Source: Chelydra serpentina (Eukaryota; Chordata; Testudines; Chelydridae). From it: a DNA stretch of 64,000 nucleotides. Location: NCBI GenBank assembly GCA_037349315.1, contig JBAIAC010000040.1, positions 10,992,001 through 11,056,000 on the forward strand. The letters run 5' to 3'. The notes under the pieces are model-generated. The model was not told the DNA's origin and did no database searches. It was given only the letters and a program-made list of their open reading frames with translations. The translations under genes and the position numbers were made by a program. This document shows, piece by piece, positions 46,270 through 58,385 of this stretch (positions within the stretch are counted from its first letter, which is position 1; each line of letters starts with the position of its first letter).

Positions 46270-47224
46270 CATAGAATCATAGAAGATTAGGGTTGGAAGA
46301 GACCTCAGGAGGTCCTCTAGTCCAACCCCCTGCTCAAAGCAGGACCAACCCCAACTAAATCATCCCAGCCAGGGCTTTGTCAAGCCGGGCCTTAAAAACC
46401 TCTAAGGATGGAGATTCCACGACCTTCCTAGGGAACCCATTACCTCCTAGTGAAATAGTTTTTCCTAATATCCAACCTAGACCTCCCCCATTGCAATTTG
46501 AGACCATTGCTCCTTGTTCTGTCATCTACCACCACTGAGAACAGCTGAGCTCCATCCTCTTTGGAACCCCCCTTCGGGTAGCTGAAGGCTGCTATCAAAT
46601 CCCCACTCACTTTTCTCTTCTGCAGACTAAACAAGCCCAGTTCCCTCAGCCTCTCCTCATAAGTCATGTGCCCCAGCCCCCTGATCATTTTTGTTGCCCT
46701 CCGCTGGATTCTCTCCAATTTGTCCACATCCTTTCTGTACTGGGGGCCCCAAAACTGGACGCAGTACTCCAGATGTGGCCTCACCAGTGCCGAATAGAGG
46801 AGAATAATCACTTCCCTCGACCTGTTGGCAATGCTCCTATTAATGCAGCCTAATATGCCATTAGCCTTCTTGGCAACAAGGGCACACTGCTGACTCATAT
46901 CCATCTTCTCATCCACTGTAATCCCAGGTCCTTTTCTGCAGAACTGCTGCTTATCCAGTCGGTCCCCAGCTTGTAGCGGTGCATGGGATTCTTCCGTCCT
47001 AATTGCAGGTCTCTGCGCTTGTCCTTGTTGAACCTCATCAGATTTATTTTGGCCTAATCCTACAATTTGTCTAGGTACCCTATCCCTGCGCTCCAGCATA
47101 TCTACCGCTCCCCCCCAGTTTAGTGTCATCTGCGAACTTTCTGAGGGTGCAATTAATCCCCTCATCCAGATCATTAATAAAGATGTTAAACAAAACTGAC
47201 CCCATGGGAGCCGCAATCCCGTTT
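46270..47224 (-). mobile_element. CR1-type LINE fragment with partial reverse-transcriptase frame
   Basis: On the minus strand it ends in the CR1 3' sequence (GAGGTCTCTTCCAACCC... ATTCTATG). Upstream is a 258-codon frame (46440-47216) whose second half carries the C-terminal part typical of CR1 ORF2: [47 protein letters not shown]. The first half is out of the canonical frame and unlike the family, so there is at least one frameshift. The catalytic palm motifs are missing, so the copy is dead and 5'-truncated. Confidence 0.85.
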
Positions 47225-47374
47225 TAACAGATTAGAGCCACACTTTAATGAGATGGAATGAATCAAATAATAAAGAACCACTGAATATTCTGTGCATTGA
47301 GCACTAGTAGGCCTTTTCATTCCTGAGCTACACAATGAGCTTCCCAAATTCATGGGTGTCTATGTTATGACATT

Positions 47375-47900
47375 CAGTGCCGGCTCCAGGCACCAGCCTA
47401 CCAAGCACGTGCTTGGGGTGGCACCTGGAGGGGGGGGGCGGCACTCAAAGGTTTTTAGTTTCTTTTGTAAATTAAAAAAAAAAAAAAAAACTTCCTCTGG
47501 CGCCCCTTCCAGGGCAGCCGGGCGGGCGGCGTGCTCCGCTCCCCGCCGCGGCAGCGGGGCGGCCGGCGTGCTCCGCTCCCCGCCGGGGCAGTGGGGCGGC
47601 CGGCGTGTTCCGCTCCCCGCCGGGGCAGCGGGGCCGCCGGCGTGCTCTGCTCCCCGCCAGCGCCCCGGCCGGGGCAGCGGGGCTGCCGGCGTGCTCCGCT
47701 CCCCGCCGGGGCAGCGGGGCAGCCCGCGTTCCACGCTCCCCACTGGCAGGGGGAGCGGGGCGGCGGGCATGCCGCCCTCCCCGCTGCCCACCCCCCGCAT
47801 TTTGGCGGGGGGGGTGTTTTGGCCGGCTTTGGGGGGGGCGGCGCTTGTGGGGTTTGTTTTTTTTTTGCTTGGGGCGGCCGAAAAGCGAGGGCCGGCCCTG
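47375..47900. mobile_element. 526-bp hAT-like element with minisatellite, TSD ATGACATT
   Basis: It starts CAGTGCCGGCTCCAGGCACC and ends GCGAGGGCCGGCCCTG. It is flanked by ATGACATT at 47367-47374 and 47901-47908. It holds a run of 17 A (about 47474-47490), then about six copies of a 37-bp GC-rich unit, then G-runs. The ends match the family of 38325-38816. Frames of 98-190 codons cover it in five frames, arising from the CpG-rich 37-bp repeat, and are not genes. Confidence 0.9.
47525..47740 (+). repeat. 37-bp GC-rich minisatellite
   Basis: The unit begins GGCGTGCTCCGCTCCCCGCC and closes with GGGGCAGCGGGGCGGCC-type sequence. There are about six copies, one enlarged by about 12 bases near 47660. 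As 37 is not a multiple of three, successive units rotate the frame, which explains long open frames in several frames at once. Confidence 0.85.
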
Positions 47901-47989
47901 ATGACATTCATTGGTCATGCATAGAAACGTATGAATATAGCATTTGCCATATTGAAACACACCTTTGCTTCACCAAATCAGGTACTTAG

Positions 47990-49400
47990 CACTTGCCTAC
48001 TGCGTCAGGGTGAGGTGCATTTCATTCCTTCCTGACCCTTATCATTAACAGCTTATGCCTTGAAGTATGAAATGACTCTTACCTTTGGGGAAATAAGAAC
48101 CATGCTATTATTGGTCATAATATTAGAGGCTGTGCTCTTTTTTAAAATCCAGCTTTACCTCTTCAAACTCCGTATTAGCCACACATAGAACTATCGGTCT
48201 ATTTGTTGATCTGAGATATTTCCAAAGATTTGTTCCTCATAAGGTCTTGGATATTTGTTTGTCCTTTTGATTAAACTCTAATTTGACTGTGGTAAATTGT
48301 ATCTGGTATTTCAGAGATGAAAGTTCCAGTATCTTATCCTTGAAAGGATAAATCACTCATAATTTCATGTCAGGAATGTTCTCTGCATGCCAAGGGTGCC
48401 ATAAAAGGTAGGAGGGGGAGCTGTCTTGGTGGCATTCTTGGTGGTTGACTTCTTTCCCTTGAGCAAAGTCCAGTCATTGACTGCTGTCTATTTTTAAGTG
48501 ACAACTTTGACAGCTGTACTTTTAAGCATCCCACGGGCTGAGTTTCACTGATTGTCTTCACCAAAGCTGCCCGCTCATTCCCGTACAGTAGTACCCTGGA
48601 GAATCTCCCTTATAAACAGGCCCAGAAGTGCTGATGTTCTCAGCTCTGGGAGATGTCGTGTTTAGACAGAATCAGGTGGTTTGACTGGCTACCCATAGGT
48701 GCAATTGTCAGTTATTAGCTTTACATTTCTTCCAAAGAAGTTACACGGCATTCGACCAATAATTTAAAAAAAACAAATTTGAGTATATATTGTTATTGAT
48801 AAAAATTAGGGCATTAATGAATCCCCTCTAGAAATTCTACCTCTCTTTCATTTGTTACACTAATATATGTTCTCTATTCATTCAAAAAGTACAATAAAAT
48901 CTATAATATTTAGCTTTGTGCAAATGCAGTCCAAGAACTTTCGGAAGCACTTTTTTAATGTTTCATCTCGGTTTTGGCCTTTAAGGGCAAGTTGTTGCCT
49001 CTCGCGGTCTGAGCCAAATTCCCTGTTGAGGTGAGCGGACACAGATCCTCACTTCAGGGGAGATGCAACTGCCTACACCAAGAGTGATGTTGACCTTATG
49101 TCACTGTTGAGCCACTGTGGTGACAAGGTAATTACTGGAGCTGTGTGAAATTTTTATAGCAAAACTCAGCTATTTTTGGAAATGCAACCAGCGGGGTTTC
49201 ATGTGAAACTTTTTTGACCCATAAAAGTTTAATGGAGCTTCAAAGTGAAATATTTTGCTCTCTCTGGATTTTTTGAGATTGAGTTTTGTGGTTTCATTTT
49301 AGTTCCTTAATAGCTGACCACATGGGAGGTCTTATGGGTGGAAATACCAAGACTAGAGTTGTTTCATGGGAAAAACCTTGTTTCAAGGTTTTTTAAATGA
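47990..49400. other. Intron without recognisable elements
   Basis: AT-rich. A GAAATTTTTATAGCAAAACTCAGC block near 49145 and CTAGAGTTGTTTCATGGG near 49354 may be the two ends of a decayed TAGAG-family element, too diverged to delimit. Confidence 0.35.
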
Positions 49401-49414
49401 ATAAGCTAATTATT

Positions 49415-49560
49415 ATTGCCATAGCTTAAGAGCCCTAATCATCGGTGAGGACCCCATTATGCTAGGTGCTGTACAAAACAGAACAAAGAGACACTCTGTG
49501 CCCCAAAGAGGTTACAAGCTAAATATAAGACAAGGGACAACAAATAGATACAGACAGATA
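49415..49560 (+). repeat. Old dispersed repeat, GTGCTGTACAAAACAGAACA block
   Basis: GGTGAGGACCCCATTATGCT, AGGTGCTGTACAAAACAGAA, GCCCCAAAGAGGTTACAAGC and AAATATAAGACAAGGGACAA form the best-preserved copy of a tail that recurs at 33945 and 45855. I associate it with old amniote SINE/LINE tails. Confidence 0.55.
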
Positions 49561-49760
49561 GACGGGAGAGTACAAGGAAACAGTGAGACACTATACATTA
49601 TTTGTCCCCTCTAAGTCATAGACACTGTGGAGACGGGCCCTATAGAAAACCTACAGATGATTAAGTAGGAAGATAGGTAGATATATGACTGAGATCATGG
49701 ATGTCATCACTCACTATGCGCCTATTTACAGTATCCTAATATGGATACTCATGTTACCTT

Positions 49761-49915
49761 ACATAAGAACGGCCATATTGGGGTCAGACCAAAGGTTCAT
49801 CTAGCCCAGTATCCTGTCTTCCGACAGTGGCCAGTGCCCCAGAGGGAATGAACATACAGGTAATCATCCAGTGATCCATTCCCTGTCGCCCATTCCCAGC
49901 CTCTGGCAAACGTAT
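49761..49915 (-). mobile_element. CR1-type 3' end, reverse orientation
   Basis: ACATAAGAACGGCCATATTG, GGTCAGACCAAAGGTTCATC, TAGCCCAGTATCCTGTCTTC and CGACAGTGGCCAGTGCC are the reverse complement of the tail at 61160-61266. This is a second CR1 subfamily with an AAGAACATAAGAA-type terminus. Confidence 0.75.
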
Positions 49916-50240
49916 CCAATGTATGTCATTGCTCCTTATTGAGACATTGTTTAAATTAAGTGGATTTTTAAGCCTAATATAAGTACATGGGATCTTTAAT
50001 AAAATGGGAATATAATGTAATTAATTGATGTCCATCTTACATTGGCTCTGGTGGGTAATAATGTTGCATCCACATATGTATTATTAAATAAGAGCTTATT
50101 AAGTTTTGAGCTATATTATGTTTAAGAATTTCATTCAAGATTAGATTTTAAGGAATATATTAAAGCAGCTTTTTTAAAAAAATTGAGTTTTTTAAAGTAC
50201 AATTTTAATTATGCAAATTATTTTCAAATGACATTTTGGA

Positions 50241-50280
50241 GTGTGTGTGTGTGTGTGTGTGTGCGTGTGTGTGTCTGTGT
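50241..50280 (+). repeat. GT microsatellite
   Basis: About twenty GT units, interrupted by one GC and one TCTGT. Confidence 0.9.
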
Positions 50281-53200
50281 TACCCTTCTTACGGTTAAAG
50301 GTTAGTTGTTACATTCGAATATTTCACTGCTGTTTGGATTGTGGAAAAAGGGGAAACCGGATCCAGAATAGGCTATATCAGTGAGATAAAACAGATATTT
50401 CATGCTGTAGCCTACTGGGGGAACTGCCATGCCTGTACAATATTTAAGGTTTCTGCAGCCACCTCTCTACTTTGCACTAGCCTGGATCGCCAATTGTTGC
50501 TTCATTTCTAAAAACTAATTGAGATTTCACCCTAACATGCTCCCAAGAAATTTCAAGCAAGATGCATGCCACATTCTCAGGAGAGGTATCCCAGATGGCA
50601 AAGTCATCTTGCCACCAGGAACTGCTTTCTTATATTGTAATATTCTGACAGACCTTGGAGATCACAAGTGACAACACCTCAGTCATGTGGCAATAATCTA
50701 ACTCCTAGCACTCCCCATGATCCAGGATATAGGAGGGCAATCTACCGGCAGTGTCGTGAGGCTTAGTTAATATATAAAGTGCTTTGGATTCCCTGGATGG
50801 AAGGCACTGTTGGGTTATGTCATGTTATTGTTACTTTCTCCTGACTGGTTTGGGGAATATTTTCACTAGTACAGAGGATGGGGAAAGAAGCGAACTGCCT
50901 GTCCTGGTAGAGAATGGGGTTTTGTTTGTTTATTTTTAAAAGGACCCCAGCATCCTGAAATTTCTTTTCAAGTATGTTTTTGAAAGAGAGAGAAAGAGAG
51001 TTACTGCTTCTGCTCCTTACTCCTTCTATGATTTTTTGTGCTTTCACAATCACACTTTCCTATTTAAAAATATGTTTCTATCCCTTATTGCTGTGTGAAA
51101 GTCCCACTCAGTCTGCAAGGGGAGGTGACTAAGGCCCCAGTTCAGGAAGGCAGTTAAGCACGTGCTTAAATTCTTCCTTATTCAGGAGACCACTTAAGAG
51201 TGGGCTTCCCTTTGATTACATGCTTAAAGTTAAGCTGGTGCTGAGGGCTCTGTGGAATAAGGAAGGTTTTCGGAATGGAAACCCATTTTGTCCATACACG
51301 GGAAACAGTGAAGCTGATTATACACCACGTGCTGACAAACGTACAAAGTAAGGAAACTGAATAAAAGAGGGACAGTCCCCTCCCTCCATTTAATATAGTT
51401 CAGATACAGTAACCTTCGGTGTCACTGTTTACACTGGTATGTGCACACATGTCAGTTAGAAGTTGTGATTGTGAAGTTTGCACAATCTGGTTTTTATCAG
51501 TCTCTAGTTCTGATGGTTGCTGAGGAAAACTGGAAAATATGATCTGCAGACTCAGGAACCAGAAAGCAAATAAAAAGAACCCAAACTGTGATGGGGTTTT
51601 TTTGGGGGGAGGCAAGGATGGTTTTTTGACTCATGATTTTTGAGTCAATGCTGATGATTTTGAGGGATCCGGACTCATGATTTTTGAAAGCTTGCAGTTG
51701 GGGATAGTATGTTTCAGCCAAGCCAAGTTGCTTGGGAATGTCCTATCTGTGCCGCTCTGTCATGCAACTAGTCTCTGTGCCTGGTTTTAAAACTCCCCCT
51801 TCATCTGCCTTAATCATACAGTTCAAAGATGTCTCCAAGCTTTAAACCAATGAATTAAATCTTTGTCCTCGCAACAAGGAGCTGCAAGATGACTCTACAC
51901 TTTAGGTGTGGGCTCAGCTTCACTCCAGGACTGAGGGCTAATCCGATATAATCAAATATCAGGTGTCCGGAATTAATAAACATGAACCGTTTCATAGGGA
52001 CGCTGCTGTTTGCTTTATATTTCCCCCCTTTAGCTTTCTTGCTTGGCAAATCTCTGATATGTTGTTGTTTTTGTTCCCATCCTTGTAGTGGTTAACATAA
52101 GGAAAAAACCTGAATTTGACCACATCCTTGAGGATGTCAAGCATTTATAGTTTATTGGTTTAGAAGCTTACTAAATTTAAACAGAAGCATTAACATGGCC
52201 TTCGGTTCTCTTGACAGTTATAAACTCTTCCTTGGGGGGATTTCTGTAATGCTGTCTAATCAGCTTAAGGAGTTAATTAAACAGCTGTCACTTAACTTCT
52301 TAATTCTGAGACTTGATGCTAAATAAGATTTTAAATTAGTTATGCATGACTGAGGCATGGATTCTGTGATACAGCTAAGATGGCTTCCAGCAGAAGAGAA
52401 GGAGAAGCTAGACCTCATTTAAATAAACAGCAGTGGGATTCTGGGTGACACCCAGATTAATGCTCTGGAGACTGATACATGTAAAATCTATGAGGAAAAC
52501 GGAGGGTACTAGTGAGTGCCAAGTAAGACAGTTTTAAGACGAGCTATTCATTCTCATTTGGTGCATGTACCTGACCTTAAGAGGTTTTGATAACTGTTAT
52601 TCCCTTCCCTAGTACAGTCTGTAGACATTAAACCCAAAGACTGAGATACCTACTGAAAACATTAAGGAACATATGTGTGTCACAAAACAGGTGTCAAGTC
52701 TGCATAGTTTCCTTTAGTTTAAACAAATGTGTGTATTAAGATCTGGCACTCTGGCAATGGGTTATAATATTTCAATGACTGTTCAATGCTTCTTTCCTTT
52801 GTTTGTATAAAGAAATGAACCACAGCAGATGTATTGAACATTAATACGTTTATTCATATGCATTCCACATACTAATTTCCGTTGTGAAATAACTAAAAGC
52901 TCTCTTTAAAAAATCAGTATGTCATTTAGAATTCCAATCCCATCCTCCGACTCTGAAAATCAAGAGCCAGTTTCTGCGCTCAGATGTAAATCTGGAATAA
53001 CTCCATTGAGATCAGAAATCGGAATCTATATTTTTAAAACACTATTTCCAGAGCTCATATTTCAAGCTTCCTTGTATTTTGCTGCTCGTCCTCAGAGCTA
53101 AAGGCTATGTGCTGAAAACCAGCTCAAGTTATTTTGAGGAAACATGCCTGTCGGTCTTCTTTGAAAAACAAACTGGTTCACGGTTGCTTATGGTATTGTG

Positions 53201-54700
53201 TGGCTTGTAAGGGCAAGGGGGGAAGGCTACTAAAATAATTCTTTAATCTTGTTGAAGTGCTTTTGGAAAGGAACATCAACGATCACCACTTTGCACTTTA
53301 ATATGAAACAAAGTGGCCCTATTATAAATCCAGTACAGAACCTCAGACATTAAGCATGAGTCAGTCATCTGCTTGTTTATTCAGATAGTCATATGAAGAC
53401 GACCATTCAGAAATAACTGTGGGGCAGAGGGGAGGAGGGGAAGAATCACAAGATTTACAAAGACATTATTCCTTTCTTTCACTGTAGGAATTATAGGGCA
53501 AAAGGCATCCTAAGGGAAATTAAATTGCAGGGGCACTACCAGTTAAAACTGGGCAACTAATAGGCATTCACGTTTGCCTTTCTAGTTAAAAAGACGGTTG
53601 CTGTGTGAAGCATCTCAATGCGTTTCTTCTGGAGAAGTTTATCCCTTCAGTTGTTTGATATGAATCGTACTAGATATGCCCACTCCCATTATGGGGAGAG
53701 AAATCCTTTCGTATGCTATTATCATTTTATTTGATTATTATTGGGTTTTGGTGTGCCTGAATTATAGAGATGTGCACCAAAATACACTGTATAACGGCTA
53801 TAAAAGATCAGCATCTTCTTACAGCTGCTCCGGGAATCAACTTTCACTGGACAGAATATTAGGATAAAGCCTTTCAAAGCCCATAAGTATTCCTAGTTGT
53901 ATTCTTCCGGCATCAAGTCTCCCATAATCCATGTGAGCTATGGACAAAGAATATAATATTTCTTCAAAAGATTCCAGTATCATTTAAGCAGCAGAAAATA
54001 TCACTTTTAAATTAGTAACTGTTTTTAGATTTATAGCTGTTACATGTTCGGAATTTGAATGATAAATCTCTGTATAGGCTAAGTAAGTATCATGTTTGTT
54101 TCCTTGGAATGAAATAAGCTTTTTATTTATTTTCATCATGGGAACATTAAGCCTTTTCTAGCCATTAAACAAATGACCGAAGAAACATTTTTCATGGCCC
54201 CTGCTCTTTAAATTGTTGTAAATTCATTTTACACTTCTACATTCAAATGAGAAATGCAGATCAGATATCTAAAGAAGAAATTCTCCAAGTGCAAACAGGT
54301 TGAGTTGCTGAAAACTGTGCAGAAACAATACGTTTTGGCCGCTGCAGATTCTGAATATTGCTCGTTTCACTTTGCACCTCTCTTGAAGTATCAAATGGAT
54401 TTGTCTACTTGGCATACACCAAGTGCTTTGATGCTTGCTGATGGGAAATCATGATCCTATTTTAGAACGTATGGGGTTTCTATGAGCTCTAGGAAATTTT
54501 TCGTTAAAACATTTGCAAAGTTTCTGAGGAGACTTTTGTGGTCCTTTAAAAAGTGGCAATGTTGTAATATATTGTGTCAAGCTGATAGGAGTTTGGCATC
54601 ATGCAACCCGTGTTTTTTTAGGAACGGACAATTTTGAGCCTGGATCTAGAGTTTGGATTAGGATCCAGATTTTGAATCCATTGAAATTTGAGTGATTGGA
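50281..54700. other. Long repeat-poor AT-rich intron
   Basis: Apart from a GAAAGAGAGAGAAAGAGAG run (50983-51000), palindromic-motif fragments at 51130-51250 and 52963-53025, and a GATTTTTGAGTCA/TGACTCATGATTTTT repeat pair around 51620-51690, I see no mobile elements in 4.4 kb. 52080-52350 and 53480-54200 have TAATTA-type cores at good density. Confidence 0.4.
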
Positions 54701-54967
54701 TCCAGAGTTTGGGGTAAAGACCGTCTCTAAGCAAAGCAAGAGCCAACTTTGGTTAGGTTCTTATCCCACAAACACTTATTTTTATGCCTTTGAGTAGTCT
54801 CACTGATGGCAATGAGACTATTCACCTGTATGGAATGAAGCACATGCATCCGTGTCTGCTGGAATGTAGCCTTTAAACTGTAAGGATACAGTTGGGGTAG
54901 GGACCAGGTCCGCCTGCATTTGTACAATACCTAGTGCCATGGGACAGATCCCGCTGGTTGTCTCTGG

Positions 54968-55407
54968 GCATAGGCAGCGGGTATCATAGGCTTGGGGAGA
55001 GCCTCCCCAAACAGCCAGGTGTGCCCCCCCATGCCTCCCCTCCTGCTCTTCCCCTGTGCCGTGGCCCCGGCTCAGGCTGGGGCAAGGGCCATGAGGCCCG
55101 CCCAGTGCTCCGGGGCTGGAGGTGCTCTGGGGCTCGGGCCGTGCTGCCTGCTCTCCTGGCGTTCTGGGGCTGGGGGGGGGGGCGGGCGGGAAGTGCTGGG
55201 GCCGCACCTCCTGGTGCTCCAGGGCTGGGGCTGTGCTGCCAGCCCAGTGTTCCAGGGTTGGGGGCGCTAGCCTGGAGCTGGACCGGTGGCCACGGTTGGG
55301 GGGCTCTGGGCTTCGGCAGAGGGGGGCGTGGAAGGGGCGGGAGCTCGGGTGGAAGGGGTGGGGCTGGAGGCTAGCCTCCCCCAGCCAGTGGTTCATGCTC
55401 TGCCCAT
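54968..55407. mobile_element. About 440-bp GC-rich hAT-like element, TSD GTCTCTGG
   Basis: The left end is CATAGGCAGCGGGTATCATAGG (key CATAGGCAG), and the right end, reverse-complemented, is ATGGGCAGAGCATGAACC. The flanks are GTCTCTGG at 54960-54967 and 55408-55415 (the identity may extend to TGTCTCTGGG). Inside, short inverted blocks GGGGAGAGCCTCCCC and GCTAGCCTCCCCC bound a G-rich/C-rich body. Frames of 92-192 codons over it are compositional. The boundary is uncertain by about one base. Confidence 0.75.
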
Positions 55408-55419
55408 GTCTCTGGGTTA

Positions 55420-57130
55420 TTAAATGATAACACTCATACCTGAAACTCTACCCAAAACTCAATCCAAATTTAAACGACCAATGCATTAGATTACCGTTTT
55501 TATGCTGCTTTTCATGTTTACGTTCTTTTGCCAGTACCTATCTGCAGCCAGGGGTGAAATCCAGAAAAAGAGGCTGCTCCCATGTTTTTCTAGCTCACTT
55601 GAGTGTAAGAAGTACCAAAAATGTTGTGATACCGTCTGTGTTCATCATATTCCAAGCCATTCTTTGCAGACTAAAGAGAGTCAGATATGGTTCTGATAAG
55701 CTTTAGAACTACTAGTGCTTCTCAGAGCAAACTCATGAACATTTAGAGCTTTGCCCTCCACTAGCTGTTAACTAGGGGCAACATTTCATTTTGAGCAGCG
55801 TATCTCATTAGTCAGATTGTTCGCAAAAGCTCATTATAAACTCTCCATCCCTATAGGGAGTTCCAATAGGGGCCTGCACTATACGGTACAGAGAGATGAG
55901 GCCACAAACATATCAGTTCCACCTTAATACTAAGGCCTGGATCCTGCCAATGTAACTTTATTACCATGAGTAGTCCTATTGAAATGAAGCACATGAACAA
56001 GGGACTGCAGAAACAGGGCCTGAGGTCTTGGTTCTCCAACTCTTATATGTGCCTAGTAGCTGTCCCATTGGCTTCAGTGGGGCTACTCATTAGGGGAAGC
56101 CTCCCCACTCCCAAGTGGGTGTAAGGTTTGCAAAATAGAGCCCTATCTATACGTGATGCAGGAGACTCTCGGTGATGCCTCAGATTAAAGAAAAAAAATT
56201 AAATCATCTGGAAATTTAGTTGCAAACCTCCCGAAGATCCTGGTTGCCAAAAAATATCTTCTGTTCTGGGAGCAACCATATGCCCAAGCCTGATGGGCCT
56301 CATGCTGGAGGCTGGCTGTCCTTAGAGTCATTTACCTTTGCGTGACTTGTAATTTCAGAAAATCTGACGGGTTCGGGGACTGGTTGTGGGGGAAAGCGGT
56401 CTTTCTTCTTTACCGTTCTTTTTGTAAAATTCTGTTTCCTGCTCCCCTTAAAGATCATGAGGTTGCAGGGGCGGACTCTGGCAAGGTAGCTATCAAAAGA
56501 CGAGGAGGTTTTTTTCCCTTCTTTAGATACTGCTTTGATCCCAAATAAAGTGTCTGTTGTTTTAAATAGTGTGAAGAGCCCTTTTTTTATCCCCATCCTT
56601 TAGATGAGAGAGATCGGTGCTTCCCCTCTCTCTACCCCAAGAGAGACGGTAGGGGGAGTCGTTGTCTTCTGACTACGTGGTTTCAATCTTACTTTGTTTC
56701 CTTCCACAAGTGAAATCAGGTCAGGCTCAGAACCCATAGCGAGAGCTATTTAGATAATGAGAAGTTAGCACTCCGGGGTCTTTGGAAACCTTTAGTTCAT
56801 AAGAACCAGTTGAAATCAAGGAGCTCTTGTTCAATGGGATATTCCTTGATTCAGAGGCCTGGTTTTGAAAAGCTCAAAACCTTTCCAGGCATGAGCAGTG
56901 CCTTGTAATTAGGAATGGAAGAATGCAGGAGCCAAATTGTGCTCTCTGTTTCCCTTAGTGTAAATCAAGGATAACTGCAGAGAAGACAATGAAGTTACAC
57001 CAGGGTAACCGAGAGCCCAATTTAGTACTGTGTTTCTGAGTCAAAATGTAGTCGTATAATCTGAACCACAATCCTTAAAATGTATAAGTAATGCGTCAAA
57101 CAGGTAATATTCCTTTTGGAATAAATGTGG
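55420..57130. other. Intron without recognisable elements
   Basis: No mobile-element ends apart from palindromic-motif traces at 55930-55990 and 56933-57025. Confidence 0.35.
56933..57025. repeat. Palindromic dispersed motif
   Basis: GCCAAATTGTGCTCTCTGTT and GTAACCGAGAGCCCAATTTAG are inverted relatives around TTAGTGTAAATCAAGG and AAGTTACACCAGG. The same class as 62254-62342. Confidence 0.55.
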
Positions 57131-57169
57131 CAATAGTGATATAATAGTAATACCATTCGCTTAATAGCT

Positions 57170-57330
57170 CGTTTCATGTAAAGAGCTCAAAGCACTTTTC
57201 AGACAGTTTTACTCTTTGAGATATGGTATCTCTGTATTATCCTCATTTTACAGACGGGGAGACTGAGACACAAACAGGTGAAGCAACTTGCCCAAGGTCA
57301 CATGGCAAATCAGTGGCAGAGTCAGGGTAG
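57170..57330 (-). repeat. MIR SINE, reverse orientation
   Basis: AAAGAGCTCAAAGCACTTTT, TATTATCCTCATTTTACAGA, CGGGGAGACTGAGACACAAA and ACTTGCCCAAGGTCACATGG are in reverse MIR order. Confidence 0.75.
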
Positions 57331-57509
57331 TTCCCAGCCTCACCATCCCAAGCTCTAAGAACGAGACACACTGGTTCTGATTCTCCATTGCCCTGCTCTC
57401 TTTGTGGTTACTTGCACCAGACCTGAGTGGTTGCATTTTAAACTCACTCTGCAGTGGCATAACCAACTATACAAAGTGCAGAGCAGTGGAGACTGAGGCT
57501 CATTGCTTG

Positions 57510-57760
57510 TGTTTATATTGCCCCGATTACCACAATATCTAAGCACCACACAGTCCTTAGTGTATTTACCCTCACAACACCCCGATGAGGTACGGAAGTA
57601 CTTTTGTCCCCATTTCACAGATGGAAAACTGAGGCACAGAGAGGCTAAGTGACTTGCCTACGGTCACTCAGGAAGTCTTTGGCAAAGCAGGAAACTGATC
57701 TTAGATTTCCCAGGTTCTAAACTAGTGCCTTTACCACTGCATCATCCTTCCTCTAACTAG
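57510..57760 (-). repeat. MIR SINE, reverse orientation
   Basis: TTGTCCCCATTTCACAGATG, GAAAACTGAGGCACAGAGAG, GCTAAGTGACTTGCCTACGG and TCACTCAGGAAGTCTTTGG, then the tRNA-like part to CCTTTACCACTGCATCATCC. Nearly full length. Confidence 0.8.
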
Positions 57761-58139
57761 GTGAGCACTGTTTTCTCTGATGTTTTCGTAGAACATCAAT
57801 GACTACAGAATACCATCTGGAGCAGCGCTTCGATGGTTAAAGGACAGGGCTTAAAACATGGTGGTACTTTCAGGTGACCAACAGGGCTGTTAACTGAGAT
57901 CAGTGTGAAGAGGTCTCCTAAAGTACCCACTGCTAAATCCCGGGCACATGCATGCTCATACTGTGTGGAATCTCCTCCGGATGTCATCCTCTAATACCTG
58001 ACATATTCACTGAGTGGCAATCAGGGAAGCGGGAGTACCTGATGATGATAGAAGGGAGTTTGGCACCAGAAGTTCGCTGGACAGAATCAGGGAAACTCTT
58101 GAAGCACAGAGCTACTGCCATACCTGTGCAGCTGTATGA

Positions 58140-58385
58140 GAGGCAGCTGTGTTTAGTGGATAGAGCACGGGATTGGGAGTCAGGAGACCTGGATGCTATC
58201 CCTGGCTCTGCCACTGGCCAGGTGTGCGATCTGGGGAAAGTCACTGCCTCTCTGTTTCTTTTATCTGTTTAAACTGTACGTTCTCAGGGACTATCTCTCA
58301 CTCTGTGTACACCACCTAGCAAAATGGGTCCCCAACCTCAGGTAGGACTGGGCGCTACTATAATAGAAATAATAAATATCGATAA
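58140..58385 (+). repeat. MIR-type SINE with sauropsid tail
   Basis: TTTAGTGGATAGAGCACGGG, GAGTCAGGAGACCTGGATGC, GATCTGGGGAAAGTCACTGC (core), TCAGGGACTATCTCTCACTC, TGTACACCACCTAGCAAAAT and GGGCGCTACTATAATAGAAA, ending in an AATAATAAAT run. It shows head, core and tail in one copy, and thereby identifies the tail fragment at 1651-1790. Confidence 0.75.

Noticed and set aside
46440..47216. 258-codon frame as a host gene
   Set aside because: The second half is plainly the CR1 reverse-transcriptase C-terminal region and the frame is followed by the CR1 3' end. It is a dead LINE fragment.
47352..47989. Overlapping open frames up to 190 codons on both strands
   Set aside because: They lie within a delimited mobile element and are generated by the 37-bp GC-rich repeat, which rotates through all frames. 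Composition is only Ala/Pro/Arg/Gly, with no domain.
54818..55427. Frames of 92-192 codons on both strands
   Set aside because: They coincide with the GC-rich element at 54968-55407 and end at its borders. No motif, start context or splice sites.
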